Source of the DNA: Sedimenticola hydrogenitrophicus
Lineage (GTDB): Bacteria; Pseudomonadota; Gammaproteobacteria; Chromatiales; Chromatiaceae
Reading direction: 5' to 3'
Length of the DNA: 64,000 nt
Assembly (NCBI RefSeq): GCF_029017505.1
Contig: NZ_JAQGEI010000026.1
Location: forward strand, 1-64,000
Positions 16,136 through 25,515 of this stretch are shown piece after piece. Position 1 is the stretch's first letter. Every line of letters starts with the position of its first letter. The translations under genes and the position numbers were made by a program. The notes beneath the pieces are model-generated. The model made no database searches. It was not told the DNA's origin and worked only from the letters and a program-made list of their open reading frames with translations.

Positions 16136-17617
16136 ATGGCGAACCCCCAAGTATTGATTATCGGCGCCGGCATCTCCGGACTCTCGACCGCCTGGTGGCT
16201 GGCGCGGCAAGGCATCGCCGTTGAAGTCTGGGAAGCGGACGGCCGTCCCGGCGGAAAGATCCAGAGCACCCATGAAGCGGGCTACCTCACCGAACGCGCC
16301 GCCGGGCTGCTGGTCAACTTTCGCCCGGAGATCGACCGGCTGGTCGATCAGTGTGGTCTCGCCGGGTCGAAACGCACCCGGCCGGATGACCTGAATCGCT
16401 ATGTGGTGCACCGGGGCCGCCTCACCGCCGTGCCGATGCGGGTCGCCGGCCTGATACACTCGCCGCTGTGGAGTTGGCAGGCCAAGCTGCGCCTGCTGGC
16501 GGAGGGATTCATCCCCCGGGGCGAGCAGCCGGGCGAGAGCGCCAGCCGGTTCATCACCCGGCGCCTGGGCCGCGAGGTATTGGAAACGGCGTTCGATCCC
16601 TTTATCGCCGGCACCCTGGCCTCCGATCCGGCATTGGCCGAGGCCCGGTCGGTGCTGCCGCGCCTGACCGCCCTGGAACAACGTTACGGCAGCATCACCC
16701 TGGGCGTGCTGATCAACAGTCTGCTGAAAAAGAAAAAACGCCGGGCCAACAGCGCCGACACCTTCTCGTTCCAGGGCGGCATGTCCGAGCTGACCGACCG
16801 GCTGAGCCGCGCGCCGGGGGTCAGCATACGCTACCACACGCGGGTAACCGGGATCGAACCCGCCGGGCGTGGCTGGCGGGTCACCGCCCGCTCGGGTACG
16901 GGTACGGATTCGGGCATGGCCGCGCCTGGGCGTCCCTGCCCCTGCGGCATTAGTGAATCCCTTCACGTCGCCACGCCCGCCCTACAGGTCCCCCAACTGG
17001 TGATCACCACACCCGCCGATAGCGCTGCGATGCTGCTGTCGGATCTGGACCGGTCGTTGAGCGGCTTGCTGGCGCAAATAAGTTATGCCCCGGTCTCCAT
17101 CGTGCATCTCGGCATGGATGAACGCCAGGTGGGACACCCCCTGGACGGCACCGGGTTCCTGGTACCCGGGAAGGAAAAGCTGGGATTTAACGGCAACCTG
17201 TGGATGAGCCGCCTGTTTCCCGGCCGTGCCCCCGAGGGCAAGACGCTGCTCACCAGCTATCTGGGCGGGGCGCGTCAGGCCGACAGCATCGGCTGGAGCG
17301 ATGAACGAATCGTCAGCCTGCTGCTCGGCCAGCTGTCGCCACTGATCGGTCTGCAAGGCGAAGCGGATTACATCCGCGTCGACCGTCATCCCCGTGGGTT
17401 GCCGCTCTATCATGGGCAACATCAGGCCCGGGTGGAGGCCATACGCGCGCGCCTGTCGAACCACCCGGGGCTCCATCTGACGGCCAACTACCTGGATGGC
17501 GTCTCGGTCCGGGACCGGATTTTTCAGGGCAGCAGAACGGCCCGGGCGATCCTGGAGAGCCTGCCGCGGGCCACCCTGCAACAGGCCATCCGGACCACCC
17601 ACGCCTTGACGGCATAG
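16136..17617 (+). CDS. hemY: HemY-type protoporphyrinogen oxidase
   Basis: This 493-aa flavoprotein has an N-terminal FAD-binding motif (IGAGISGLSTAWWLA, then ExDGRPGG) and the overall pattern of the oxygen-dependent or HemY/PPOX amine-oxidase superfamily, including a C-terminal NYLDGVSV-type FAD segment. The family oxidises protoporphyrinogen IX (or coproporphyrinogen III) to the porphyrin. The start has a GAGGAA site and lies 8 bp after the radical SAM gene, so the two are co-transcribed. Residues about 262-281 are encoded by a REP-like insertion shared with the UspA/PCP_red gene. Position next to the radical SAM enzyme suggests a dedicated branch of haem synthesis rather than the housekeeping copy; that is inference. 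Confidence 0.85.
   Translation: MANPQVLIIGAGISGLSTAWWLARQGIAVEVWEADGRPGGKIQSTHEAGYLTERAAGLLVNFRPEIDRLVDQCGLAGSKRTRPDDLNRYVVHRGRLTAVPMRVAGLIHSPLWSWQAKLRLLAEGFIPRGEQPGESASRFITRRLGREVLETAFDPFIAGTLASDPALAEARSVLPRLTALEQRYGSITLGVLINSLLKKKKRRANSADTFSFQGGMSELTDRLSRAPGVSIRYHTRVTGIEPAGRGWRVTARSGTGTDSGMAAPGRPCPCGISESLHVATPALQVPQLVITTPADSAAMLLSDLDRSLSGLLAQISYAPVSIVHLGMDERQVGHPLDGTGFLVPGKEKLGFNGNLWMSRLFPGRAPEGKTLLTSYLGGARQADSIGWSDERIVSLLLGQLSPLIGLQGEADYIRVDRHPRGLPLYHGQHQARVEAIRARLSNHPGLHLTANYLDGVSVRDRIFQGSRTARAILESLPRATLQQAIRTTHALTA
16919..16977. repeat. In-frame REP-like insertion, copy 2
   Basis: Second copy of the 59-bp element at 12970-13028, here inside the hemY-like gene and in the same frame. It falls between the substrate and FAD-binding parts of the protein, just before a VPQLVITTP strand. 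Confidence 0.8.
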
Positions 17618-17637
17618 CGACCCGGCAGGCATATAAT
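17606..17637 (+). promoter_or_regulatory. Weak candidate sigma-70 promoter for the kinase/regulator genes
   Basis: TTGACG (17606-17611) and a perfect TATAAT (17632-17637) precede the small membrane gene at 17681. The 20-nt spacer is too long for a strong promoter. A separate promoter for the regulators would make sense if they must be present before the system is induced. Confidence 0.3.
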
Positions 17638-17680
17638 GAAACTGACGACGCCGATCAGGCGACCGGTAATATTCTAAATC

Positions 17681-18013
17681 ATGACCGCACCACAGGTTTT
17701 AGACAATGCACAACAACCGCCCTTCCGGCCGTTACGGCTGGTGGCGGTGGTGCTGTTGATCCTGCTCGGCATCTCCGGCGCCGCCCAATGGTACTCCCGC
17801 AACGTCACCCTGCCTCGCTATTGCGAGGATCCGGCCACGGTGCTGGAACGGGTACACCGGCTGCTGACCGAGGCGCAACCGGCGGGGGAAGGGGACCGCA
17901 AACCCTACATCATCGCGGCGCGACTTACCTTTCTGATCCCACGGGGCCATGATGAGCCGCTGACCGCTTACCTGAACCGGCTGCAGAGGCATATGGAGCA
18001 ACAATGCCGATAA
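17681..18013 (+). CDS. Small single-helix membrane protein upstream of the kinase
   Basis: This 110-aa protein has a proline-rich cytoplasmic start, one helix (about residues 20-38, LRLVAVVLLILLGISGAA), and a periplasmic C-terminal part with two cysteines (YCED, QQCR) that could pair. It overlaps the histidine kinase gene by 10 bp. No family was recognised. Position suggests an accessory to the sensor kinase or to the haem-related operon. Confidence 0.65.
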   Translation: MTAPQVLDNAQQPPFRPLRLVAVVLLILLGISGAAQWYSRNVTLPRYCEDPATVLERVHRLLTEAQPAGEGDRKPYIIAARLTFLIPRGHDEPLTAYLNRLQRHMEQQCR

Positions 18014-20607
18014 CCCCGCCCATGCCGCAGTCACGCCTGAGCCTGGTGAAAGGGTTCGCAGGCATCTTCATGTCGCTCCTGCTGATGCTGGGAATAGTCG
18101 GTTCGATGCACTATTACACCTACTACACCACCGAGCGCAGCAACCGCGAAGCCAGCGAAAGCCTCAATGTGGACCTGGCCCGACGCATGATCGTCAGCGA
18201 TATCTCCAGCGTGGCCAGCGATCTGATGTTTCTGGCCCGGCATGTCGAACAGCAGGGTCTGTTGCAGGCACCGCGGCACGTCCTGGAACAACGTGTTGCC
18301 CTGGAGTTCTCCGTCTTTGCCGAAGAAAAGAGACTGTTCGATCAGATCCGTTATCTGGACAGGGCCGGCCGGGAGGTTGTGCGGGTCAACTACAATGGCG
18401 GACAGCTGCGCACCGTGCCCCGCGATGAGCTCCAGAACAAGGCGGACCGCTACTATATCCAGGATGTAATGAGCCAATCGCGAGGCGGACTCTACCTCTC
18501 GCCGCTGGATCTCAATATCGAAGATGGAAAAATAGAGTACCCGTTAAAACCGATGATCCGTTTTGCCACCCCGGTATTTGACGATGCGGGGGTAAAACAG
18601 GGCGCCATCATGCTCAACTATTTTGGTGACCGGCTGATCGGCAACTTCACCCAGGCCGCGGCCAACATTGCCGATCATGTCGTACTGGTCAATGAGCAGG
18701 GCTACTGGCTGAAAAGCCTGAACCGAAAAGATGAGTGGGGCTTTATGTTCGGTAGCGACAAGACATTCGCCACCGAACAGCCACGCGCCTGGGATATCAT
18801 CCAGCGATCCGAGAGCGGCCAGTTCCAGACATCCGCGGGACTCTTCACCTTCCACACCGTCTCCCCGCTCAGCGTGGCCAGGCAAACATCGCAACCCGGC
18901 AGCCCGGCGGTCCAGGGCAATCCCCCTGGTCACTGGAAGATCATTGCCCAGGTCTCTTCCCGTGAACTGTCGGCGACGCTGCCGTTTTTCATCCAGCAGC
19001 ATCTGGCGCTCTATCTCGGCATGCTGGGGCTGATTATCATCAGCGCGTTGTTTCTCGCCCACTCACAGTACCACCACCGGCGCACCGATGCCCAACGCGA
19101 GTATGAACAAAGATTCCGCCATACCCTTGAAAACATCGAATTGGTGGCGGTCGCACTGGATCGCCAGGGCCTGATCACCTTCTGTAATGACTATTTTCTG
19201 CGCCTTACCGACTGGAAACGCAAGGATGTCATAGGCAAGGCATGGATAGAGACCTTTATCCCGGACGAATTTAAAGCCGACATGCTGGGCATCATCGACC
19301 GGATGCGCCATCCCGAGCAATTCCCACCCCGCTATGAGGGCCGGGTGCTGGCCCGTGACGGCAGTCTGCTGCTGATCGCATGGAACAACACCCTCTCCTA
19401 TAACCCCGCCGGGGCGGTGATCGGCGTAACCGGTATTGGTGAGGACATCACCGAGCAACGTCGTTCCGAAGAAGAGTTGCGCAAACTGAACCGTGCGGTG
19501 GAACAGAGTCCCAGTGTTGTCATGATCACCAACAGGCAGGGACTGATCGACTATGTCAATCCAAAGTTTACCGAGGTGTCCGGCTATACCCGGGAAGAGG
19601 TGGTCGGCAGAAACCCACGGATTCTGAAGTCCGGAGAAACCAGCAAGGCCGAGTATAAAAATCTTTGGGCAACGGTCTACCGGGGCGAGGAGTGGCGGGG
19701 CGAATTCCATAATCGCCGGAAATCGGGGGAGCTCTATTGGGAGAGTGCCACTATATCCGCTATTCGAAATCCCGAGGGTGAAATCACCCACTTTCTTGCC
19801 GTCAAAGAGGATATTACCGAACATAAGCGGCTCGAAGCGGAAGTTGAGGAGCGCAATCGTGAGCTGTCCAAAAACCAGGCGCTGGCCGCCATGGGGCGCA
19901 TGGCCAGCATGATCGCCCATGACCTGCGCAATCCCCTCTCCTCGGTGAAGATGACGCTGCAGATCCTGGGCAAACAGAACGGAGACCAGGCACTGGCGGA
20001 GACGGACGAATTGCGCCAGATCTCGCTGGAGCAGATCCGCTACATGGAGGAGATCCTTTCCGACATGCTCACCTATTCAAAACCCGATGCGCTGAACCCG
20101 GAATGGATCACCATCGATCGGGTGATCGATATGGCGATCGGCCTGTCACAGCGCAAGATCGAGGAGTTCGATGTCCAGGTTTCGACCCAGTATCATCCGG
20201 GCCTGCCGACCCTTTATGGTGATGCCACCAAACTCCGCCAGGTATTCAGTAACCTCATTACCAACGCCGCCCAGTCGACCGATGGCATCCACAGACCCCG
20301 GGTGGCTATTGATGTCATGGTGGAATTGGGCTTGAGCGGCACCTGCATCCGGGTGGATATCTGCGACAACGGCAATGGCATTGATCCCGAGGAACGGGAA
20401 CGGCTGTTTGAGCCGTTTTTCACCACCCGAACCAAGGGAACGGGGCTCGGTCTGGCGATTGTCAAACGCATCCTCGATCAACATCGGGCCGCCATCGAAC
20501 TCCTGCCCAATGAACCGCAGGGCACCCGGGTCTCCGTGGTATTACCCATTTCACCGAATTCCATTCAGCAAGATGAAGAGCAATCAGCGGAGAACAGCCC
20601 GGCATGA
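18004..20607 (+). CDS. Sensor histidine kinase with periplasmic double-Cache-like domain and two PAS domains
   Basis: This 867-aa protein has a first helix at about 16-38, a large periplasmic domain (about 40-330) with LDRAGREVVRVNYN and FATPVFDDAGVKQGAIMLNY strands typical of Cache sensors, and a second helix (about 336-356). Two PAS domains follow (about 368-490 and 495-620), the second with a PAC-like segment. The HisKA box is MIAHDLRNPLSS (His near residue 639), and the ATPase domain (about 735-855) shows DNGNGID and GTGLGLAI. It ends 4 bp inside the response regulator gene, so they form a coupled pair. The signal is periplasmic and unknown. It is likely to control the adjacent oxidase/haem genes through the sigma-54 activator. 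Confidence 0.92.
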   Translation: MPITPPMPQSRLSLVKGFAGIFMSLLLMLGIVGSMHYYTYYTTERSNREASESLNVDLARRMIVSDISSVASDLMFLARHVEQQGLLQAPRHVLEQRVALEFSVFAEEKRLFDQIRYLDRAGREVVRVNYNGGQLRTVPRDELQNKADRYYIQDVMSQSRGGLYLSPLDLNIEDGKIEYPLKPMIRFATPVFDDAGVKQGAIMLNYFGDRLIGNFTQAAANIADHVVLVNEQGYWLKSLNRKDEWGFMFGSDKTFATEQPRAWDIIQRSESGQFQTSAGLFTFHTVSPLSVARQTSQPGSPAVQGNPPGHWKIIAQVSSRELSATLPFFIQQHLALYLGMLGLIIISALFLAHSQYHHRRTDAQREYEQRFRHTLENIELVAVALDRQGLITFCNDYFLRLTDWKRKDVIGKAWIETFIPDEFKADMLGIIDRMRHPEQFPPRYEGRVLARDGSLLLIAWNNTLSYNPAGAVIGVTGIGEDITEQRRSEEELRKLNRAVEQSPSVVMITNRQGLIDYVNPKFTEVSGYTREEVVGRNPRILKSGETSKAEYKNLWATVYRGEEWRGEFHNRRKSGELYWESATISAIRNPEGEITHFLAVKEDITEHKRLEAEVEERNRELSKNQALAAMGRMASMIAHDLRNPLSSVKMTLQILGKQNGDQALAETDELRQISLEQIRYMEEILSDMLTYSKPDALNPEWITIDRVIDMAIGLSQRKIEEFDVQVSTQYHPGLPTLYGDATKLRQVFSNLITNAAQSTDGIHRPRVAIDVMVELGLSGTCIRVDICDNGNGIDPEERERLFEPFFTTRTKGTGLGLAIVKRILDQHRAAIELLPNEPQGTRVSVVLPISPNSIQQDEEQSAENSPA

Positions 20608-21989
20608 GCAAAATCCTTATTGTCGATGACGACGTCGCCAGCTGCCGGACACTGCAGGTTCATCTGCGCAACCAGGGACATAATGTGGAGATCGCCCACA
20701 GTGTCGACCAGGGTCTTGCGGCGGCAGAGACCAAACCCGACCTGGTCATTCTGGATATCCGCATGCCGGGCCGTTCCGGGCTGGAGGGCATTCCCGATTT
20801 CAAAACCGCCCTGCCCCAGGCCAGGATCATCATGATCACCGCCTTCCACGATATGGAGAGCACCATCGAGGCGATGCAGAGCGGGGCGGATGATTATATT
20901 CACAAACCGATCGATATCGACGAACTGGAAAGTGCCATTGCCAAGCTGATGGTACCGGTCCAGGAGAGTGAAAATCTGTTGCCGGCGCATATCGGCGATA
21001 CCAGCAGCCTCTCCATGGTCGGGCGCAGCCGGGGGATGAAAGAGGTATTCAAGACCATCGGCATGGTGGCAAAAAGCCCGGCCACGGTACTTATTACCGG
21101 CGAATCCGGCACAGGCAAAGAGTTGGTGGCACGCGCCATTCACCGTTCGGGAGAGAACCCGGGTGGTCCCTTTGTCGCTGTCAATTGCGCGGCACTGGTG
21201 GAAACCCTGCTCGAATCCGACATGTTTGGCCACGAGAAGGGGGCCTTTACCGGTGCGGTCGGCCGGCAGGAAGGTAAATTTTCCCTGGCTAGGGGGGGCA
21301 CCATCTTTCTCGATGAGGTGGGTGAGATGTCCCCCGCCATGCAGGCCAAGCTGCTGCGGGTGCTGCAGTACAAGGAGTACACCCCATTGGGAGCAAAACA
21401 GGCCCAGACAACCGATGCGCGAGTCATCACCGCCACCAATGTCAATCTCGAGGAAGCCGTGAAGGCCGGTAAGTTCAGGGAGGACCTCTATTACCGGCTA
21501 CAGGTGGTCAACATCCATCTGCCACCCTTGCGGGAACGAAAAGAGGACCTGATGGACCTGATCCAGGTGCTGCTTGGGCGTATCAACAAGGAACTGCATC
21601 GGAATGTGACCCACATTTCCCAAGAGGTGCTGGATTGCCTGGAACGCTATGACTGGCCGGGCAATGTGCGGGAACTGGAGAATGTGCTGATGAAGAGTAT
21701 CGCCCTCTCGCATGGCGATGCGCTTTCCCGCGACCTGCTGCCTCCGCCGCTGGATAACCTGTCCCGAAAAGACCGCAATAACCATGCGAAAGCCCCGGCA
21801 GATCAAAGCCTTGAAGAGATGGAGGCAACCCATATAGCCAGGGTCCTGGAGGCAACCCAATGGCACAAGGGTCGGGCCTGTGAGATTCTCGGGATCTCCC
21901 GTCCACGTTTGCGAAGGATGATAAGGCACTACCAACTGACCCCTCCGGAACATATCGTGATTGAGCGGGAAGAGGAGGATTTTGAGTAA
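20604..21989 (+). CDS. NtrC-family sigma-54-dependent response regulator
   Basis: This 461-aa protein has a receiver domain (1-120) with acidic pocket D8-D9-D10, phospho-acceptor D51 and K102-region KPID. The AAA+ domain has Walker A GESGTGKE (about 167-174), the sigma-54 contact loop GAFTGA (about 213-218) and GTIFLDEVGEM Walker B. A Fis-type helix-turn-helix ends the protein (about 415-450, GRACEILGISRPRLRRM). It overlaps the kinase gene by 4 bp. The candidate sigma-54 promoters at 7072-7088 and 7664-7679 make the divergent oxidase and maturation operons its likely targets. Confidence 0.94.
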   Translation: MSKILIVDDDVASCRTLQVHLRNQGHNVEIAHSVDQGLAAAETKPDLVILDIRMPGRSGLEGIPDFKTALPQARIIMITAFHDMESTIEAMQSGADDYIHKPIDIDELESAIAKLMVPVQESENLLPAHIGDTSSLSMVGRSRGMKEVFKTIGMVAKSPATVLITGESGTGKELVARAIHRSGENPGGPFVAVNCAALVETLLESDMFGHEKGAFTGAVGRQEGKFSLARGGTIFLDEVGEMSPAMQAKLLRVLQYKEYTPLGAKQAQTTDARVITATNVNLEEAVKAGKFREDLYYRLQVVNIHLPPLRERKEDLMDLIQVLLGRINKELHRNVTHISQEVLDCLERYDWPGNVRELENVLMKSIALSHGDALSRDLLPPPLDNLSRKDRNNHAKAPADQSLEEMEATHIARVLEATQWHKGRACEILGISRPRLRRMIRHYQLTPPEHIVIEREEEDFE

Positions 21990-22029
21990 ACCGGCCGGTA
22001 TCTCCCGGCGGGGAATCCTCTATACTCTA

Positions 22030-22255
22030 GGAGCCTGTCGGATTTAACACTGACCTACTGCGGAAAAACCGAATTTGGCCATATTTTCCGATCTTCCTCG
22101 TTAAATAGGCCAACTATTCGCCTCGAAAGATCAAAAAATCTGGCTCATTCAATTGCCAGGAGCGATTGAAGTGCAAACCCCGAGGGGTGAAGCACAGGGA
22201 TGTGCGGAACAAATCGGCTTTCCCTCGCTACGGTCGGTCAAACCCGACAGGCTCC
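22030..22255. mobile_element. Family C MITE-like element
   Basis: Ends GGAGCCTGTCGGATTTA and the near-complement TCAAACCCGACAGGCTCC form inverted repeats around about 226 bp without a gene. A truncated copy lies at 43011-43050. These ends resemble insertion-sequence termini, so the element is probably mobilised in trans. Together with short flanks it fills the gap between the response regulator and the attachment-protein gene. Confidence 0.65.
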
Positions 22256-22304
22256 CAGTATCCAGGGTCATCGACCCGATCATCAACTTGAGAGAGGAAT
22301 GATT

Positions 22305-22739
22305 ATGAATGCAGCCTGGGTAGTAGTTGCTGACACAAGCCGTGCAAGAATCTTCTCCGTGGAAAACGCCTTCAGCCCCCTGGTCGAGATCCAGACCCTG
22401 GATCACCCCGAGGCGCGGCTGCATGCCGGCGACCTGGTGACCGACAAGCCGGGCCGCGATCGCAATTCCGGCCCGCGCAGCCATGACATCGGCCATGTGG
22501 ACGAGGCGAAACACGATGAAGCGGTACGTTTTGCCCACCAGGTCTGTGCCGCCCTGGAATCCGGCCGTGCCCAGGGCCATTTCAACAAACTCCATGTCAT
22601 CGCCGCACCCAGCTTCCTCGGCCTGCTGAGAAAGCAACAACCGCAACCGCTACAGAAACTGGTTGCCAGCGAAATCTCCAAGAACCTCACCGCCCACGAC
22701 GTTGAGACCATCCGCAAGAACCTGCCCCACCGACTCTAG
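22305..22739 (+). CDS. Host-attachment-type protein (AtsA/baeRF-like family)
   Basis: This 144-aa protein resembles the family annotated as 'protein required for attachment to host cells' (PF10116), first named from Agrobacterium. Features include the N-terminal WVVVADTSRARIF, a His-rich middle (SHDIGHVDEAKHDEAVRFA) and LHVIAAPSFLGLLR. The start at 22305 has an AGAGAGG site 7 nt upstream; an ATG at 22299 is closer to that site and less likely. It stands alone and its real biochemical role is not established. Confidence 0.85.
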   Translation: MNAAWVVVADTSRARIFSVENAFSPLVEIQTLDHPEARLHAGDLVTDKPGRDRNSGPRSHDIGHVDEAKHDEAVRFAHQVCAALESGRAQGHFNKLHVIAAPSFLGLLRKQQPQPLQKLVASEISKNLTAHDVETIRKNLPHRL

Positions 22740-22754
22740 GCAGTCGCCCGTACC

Positions 22755-22786
22755 GGCCGTGGCACACCGGTTGTCCCGCCACGGCC
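22755..22786 (+). terminator. Hairpin after the attachment-protein gene
   Basis: GGCCGTGGC and GCCACGGCC form a perfect 9-bp stem with a 14-nt loop 15 bp after the stop codon. There is no T-run, so termination would be weak or Rho-assisted. Confidence 0.45.
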
Positions 22787-22816
22787 ATTCACGATCAATC
22801 GGTATAAACCTAAAAA

Positions 22817-22923
22817 CGTAACTACTCCCGGGGTAATTGGCCTACCTTGCCGGCCTCACACGATGGCTTATCTCCTCCGCGGTGTATCGAAGGGGCCTTA
22901 ATGGCCCCCGGGTGAGTAGTTGC
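22817..22923. mobile_element. Family B MITE, short copy 3
   Basis: CGTAACTACTC and GAGTAGTTGC bound a 107-bp element that keeps the GGCCTACCTTGCCGGCCTCA word of the longer copies but lacks their centre. A short A-run flanks both sides and may be a target duplication. It lies in the 370-bp gap before sthA. Confidence 0.7.
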
Positions 22924-23109
22924 AAAATAATAGTACAATCATCTTATTTTTTGTGGGCAAAATTATTCTGCATCTGGCTCGAACCGCATCGACAGAGTAT
23001 ACTAATGATTCTATTAAAAAATTAGATAACAGATCCCGGACCGGACCAACGCGGTGACAGCCGTGGACACTTCCCGGCAACCCAGACACCTCTCTGAAGA
23101 ACGGAAAAT

Positions 23110-24507
23110 ATGACGCAAAAGCACTACGACACCCTGGTTATCGGCAGCGGTCCCGGCGGCGAAGGCGCCGCCATGAAACTGACCAAATCGGGCCAGAAGA
23201 TCGCCATTGTCGAGAAACACGACAAGGTCGGCGGTGGCTGCACCCACTGGGGCACCATCCCCAGCAAGGCGCTGCGCCACAACATCTCCATGATGGTGGA
23301 CTACAAGCGCAACCCGCTGTTTCAGCACACGGTGGAACAGGTCAACGTGGACTACCCGCGCATGCTGCGGGCGGCGGAATCGGTCATCCAGGAGCAGGTG
23401 AGCACTCGCTATCGCTACTACTCCCGCAACAACGTGGATATTTTCTACGGAATCGCGACATTTTTTGACGAGCACACCCTGAACATTCAGCACTTCGACG
23501 GCTCCGCCGAACGGGTGACGGCGGATCATTTCGTGATCGCCACCGGCTCCTCCCCCTATCACCCGGAGGATGTCGATTTCTCCCACCCCCGGGTGCATGA
23601 CAGCGACACCATCCTGTCACTGACGCACACCCCAAAATCCCTGACTGTGTATGGGGCGGGGGTGATCGGCTGCGAATACGCCTCCATCTTCTGCAATCTG
23701 GACGTCAAGGTGAACCTGGTGGACACCCGCGACCGCCTGCTCTCGTTCCTGGATGACGAGATCACCGACGCCCTCAGCTACCATCTGCGCAACCAGGGGG
23801 TGGTGATCCGCAACAACGAGGAGTACACCCGGGTGGAAGCGCTGGACGACGGCGTGGTGCTGCACTGCAAATCCGGAAAAAAGTTTAAGACGGACATCCT
23901 ACTCTGGGCCAACGGCCGCTCCGGCAACACCAGCGGTATGGGACTGGAGGAGATCGGCGTCCGCATCAACCACCGGGGGCAGATCGAGGTCAATGAAAAA
24001 TACCAGACCGACCAGGCACATATCTTCGCCGCCGGCGACGTGGCCGGACCGCCGGGACTGGCCAGCGCCAGTTACGACCAGGGTCGTTTCGTCGGCGCCC
24101 AGATCAGTGCCGGAAAGTGCGATTGGAGCCTGATCGAACAGTTCCCCACCGGCATCTATACCAACCCGGAGATCAGCTCCCTGGGAAAAAGCGAGCGGGA
24201 ACTGACGGAACAGCAGGTGCCCTACGAGGTGGGGCACGCCATGTTCAAGAGCATCGCCCGGGCGCAGATCACCGGGCATACCGTGGGCATGCTGAAGATC
24301 CTGTTTCACCGCGAGACCTTCGAGATCCTCGGTATCCACTGTTTCGGCGAGACCGCCGCGGAGATCATCCACATCGGCCAGGCCATCATGTCCCAGAAGG
24401 GGAGCGCCAACAGCCTGCTCTACTTCACCGAGACCACCTTCAACTACCCAACCATGGCCGAGGCCTATCGGGTGGCGGCACTGAACGGCCTGAACCGCAT
24501 CTTCTGA
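23110..24507 (+). CDS. sthA: Soluble pyridine nucleotide transhydrogenase
   Basis: This 465-aa flavoprotein (E. coli SthA has 466) transfers hydride between NADPH and NAD+, usually to dispose of NADPH. It has the FAD motif [11 protein letters not shown], the SthA hallmark [17 protein letters not shown], where one cysteine of the usual redox pair is replaced as in the family, and the NAD(P) motif [14 protein letters not shown] second FAD motif is [15 protein letters not shown]. It is a single gene, convergent with the Sel1 gene 15 bp away. The long AT-rich leader (22924-23109) probably holds its promoter. Confidence 0.96.
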   Translation: MTQKHYDTLVIGSGPGGEGAAMKLTKSGQKIAIVEKHDKVGGGCTHWGTIPSKALRHNISMMVDYKRNPLFQHTVEQVNVDYPRMLRAAESVIQEQVSTRYRYYSRNNVDIFYGIATFFDEHTLNIQHFDGSAERVTADHFVIATGSSPYHPEDVDFSHPRVHDSDTILSLTHTPKSLTVYGAGVIGCEYASIFCNLDVKVNLVDTRDRLLSFLDDEITDALSYHLRNQGVVIRNNEEYTRVEALDDGVVLHCKSGKKFKTDILLWANGRSGNTSGMGLEEIGVRINHRGQIEVNEKYQTDQAHIFAAGDVAGPPGLASASYDQGRFVGAQISAGKCDWSLIEQFPTGIYTNPEISSLGKSERELTEQQVPYEVGHAMFKSIARAQITGHTVGMLKILFHRETFEILGIHCFGETAAEIIHIGQAIMSQKGSANSLLYFTETTFNYPTMAEAYRVAALNGLNRIF

Positions 24508-24522
24508 TCCCCGCCGGCCCGA

Positions 24523-25365
24523 TCAGGCGTCGATCCGCCGCAGGCGCCTGACGGCGCCGGGGTGCCCCTGGGCGGCCGCCTTGCGGTACCAGCGGATGGC
24601 CTGCCGCGGGTCCTGCTGGCCGCCGCGCCCGATGCGGAACATCTCCGCCAGATTGTACTGGGCCATGGGATCGCCGTGCAGGGCCGCCTCGCGGTACCAG
24701 TTGATCGCCTCCAGCGGATCCGCCTCCACGCCCAGGCCCTGGTCATACAGATACCCCAGGTTGACCTGGGCGTAGCCGTAACCCTGCCGCGCCGCCAGGG
24801 TCAGCCAGTACAGTGCCTGGGCATAGTCGCGCGCCACACCGTCACCGGTTCGATACATATCCCCCAGGCAGTTGCGCGCCGCGGCGTGCCCCTGCTCGGC
24901 CGCCCGGCGGTACCACGCTGCCGCCTGCGCCTGGTTTCTCGCCAGTCCCAGCCCCTGATCATAACAGCGCGCCAGGCGGTATTGGGCCTCGGTATCGCCC
25001 TGCTCGGCCGCCTTGCGGAACCAGTGCACGGCCTGGCTGCGGCTGCCCTGAACGCCGATCCCCTCGTTGTAGAGCACGGCCAGGTTGTACTGGGCGTCCG
25101 CCAGCCCCTGGTTGGCGGCCCGCTGATACCAGGCGACGGCCGTGGCGAGATCCCGGGCGATCCCCTCGCCGCGGTCGAACAGCACCGCCAGGCCATATTG
25201 CGCCTGGGCGTCACCCGCCTCGGCCAGCGGTGACCAGCAGCGACAGGCCTCTTCGTAGGCACGCCGCGCATAGGCGGCCACCCCCTGCTCATAAGAGGGA
25301 CCATCCTGCCGCACCGCCGCAGGGGCATCCTCATCCCGTGATATGGAACGCCGCGGAGAGAGCAT
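24523..25365 (-). CDS. Sel1-repeat (SLR) protein
   Basis: This 280-aa protein is almost entirely Sel1/TPR-like repeats: about seven 36-residue units with A-x-W-Y-R-x-A-A-x-Q-G-x-x-x-A-Q-x-x-L. No signal peptide is visible, so it is probably cytoplasmic. I chose ATG 25365 because AAGGAG lies 8 nt upstream; the longer frame to 25410 has no such site. Sel1 proteins act as adaptors in signalling or envelope processes; the partner is unknown. Confidence 0.88.
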   Translation of the reverse strand: MLSPRRSISRDEDAPAAVRQDGPSYEQGVAAYARRAYEEACRCWSPLAEAGDAQAQYGLAVLFDRGEGIARDLATAVAWYQRAANQGLADAQYNLAVLYNEGIGVQGSRSQAVHWFRKAAEQGDTEAQYRLARCYDQGLGLARNQAQAAAWYRRAAEQGHAAARNCLGDMYRTGDGVARDYAQALYWLTLAARQGYGYAQVNLGYLYDQGLGVEADPLEAINWYREAALHGDPMAQYNLAEMFRIGRGGQQDPRQAIRWYRKAAAQGHPGAVRRLRRIDA

Positions 25366-25480
25366 CCCGTAGACTCCTTCAAGATTATAAAAAACGGCGT
25401 AGTATCCCACGAAAAGCGGCGCGTTTCCCGTCCGGGATCAATTTCCCACCGGCTGCTGAAGATCCGACCGCGAGTGCCAG

Positions 25481-25515
25481 TTATCCACAATTCCTGTGGA
25501 TAAGACTGTGGAAAA
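25481..25515. promoter_or_regulatory. Cluster of three DnaA boxes beside AT-rich DNA
   Basis: TTATCCACA (25481-25489) and TGTGGATAA (25495-25503) are two perfect consensus DnaA boxes facing each other 5 bp apart. TGTGGAAAA (25507-25515) fits the relaxed TTWTNCACA consensus. An AT-rich stretch (25545-25620) follows. No dnaA, dnaN, gidA or rpmH lies nearby, so a regulatory or DnaA-titrating site is more likely than the chromosomal origin. Confidence 0.6.
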
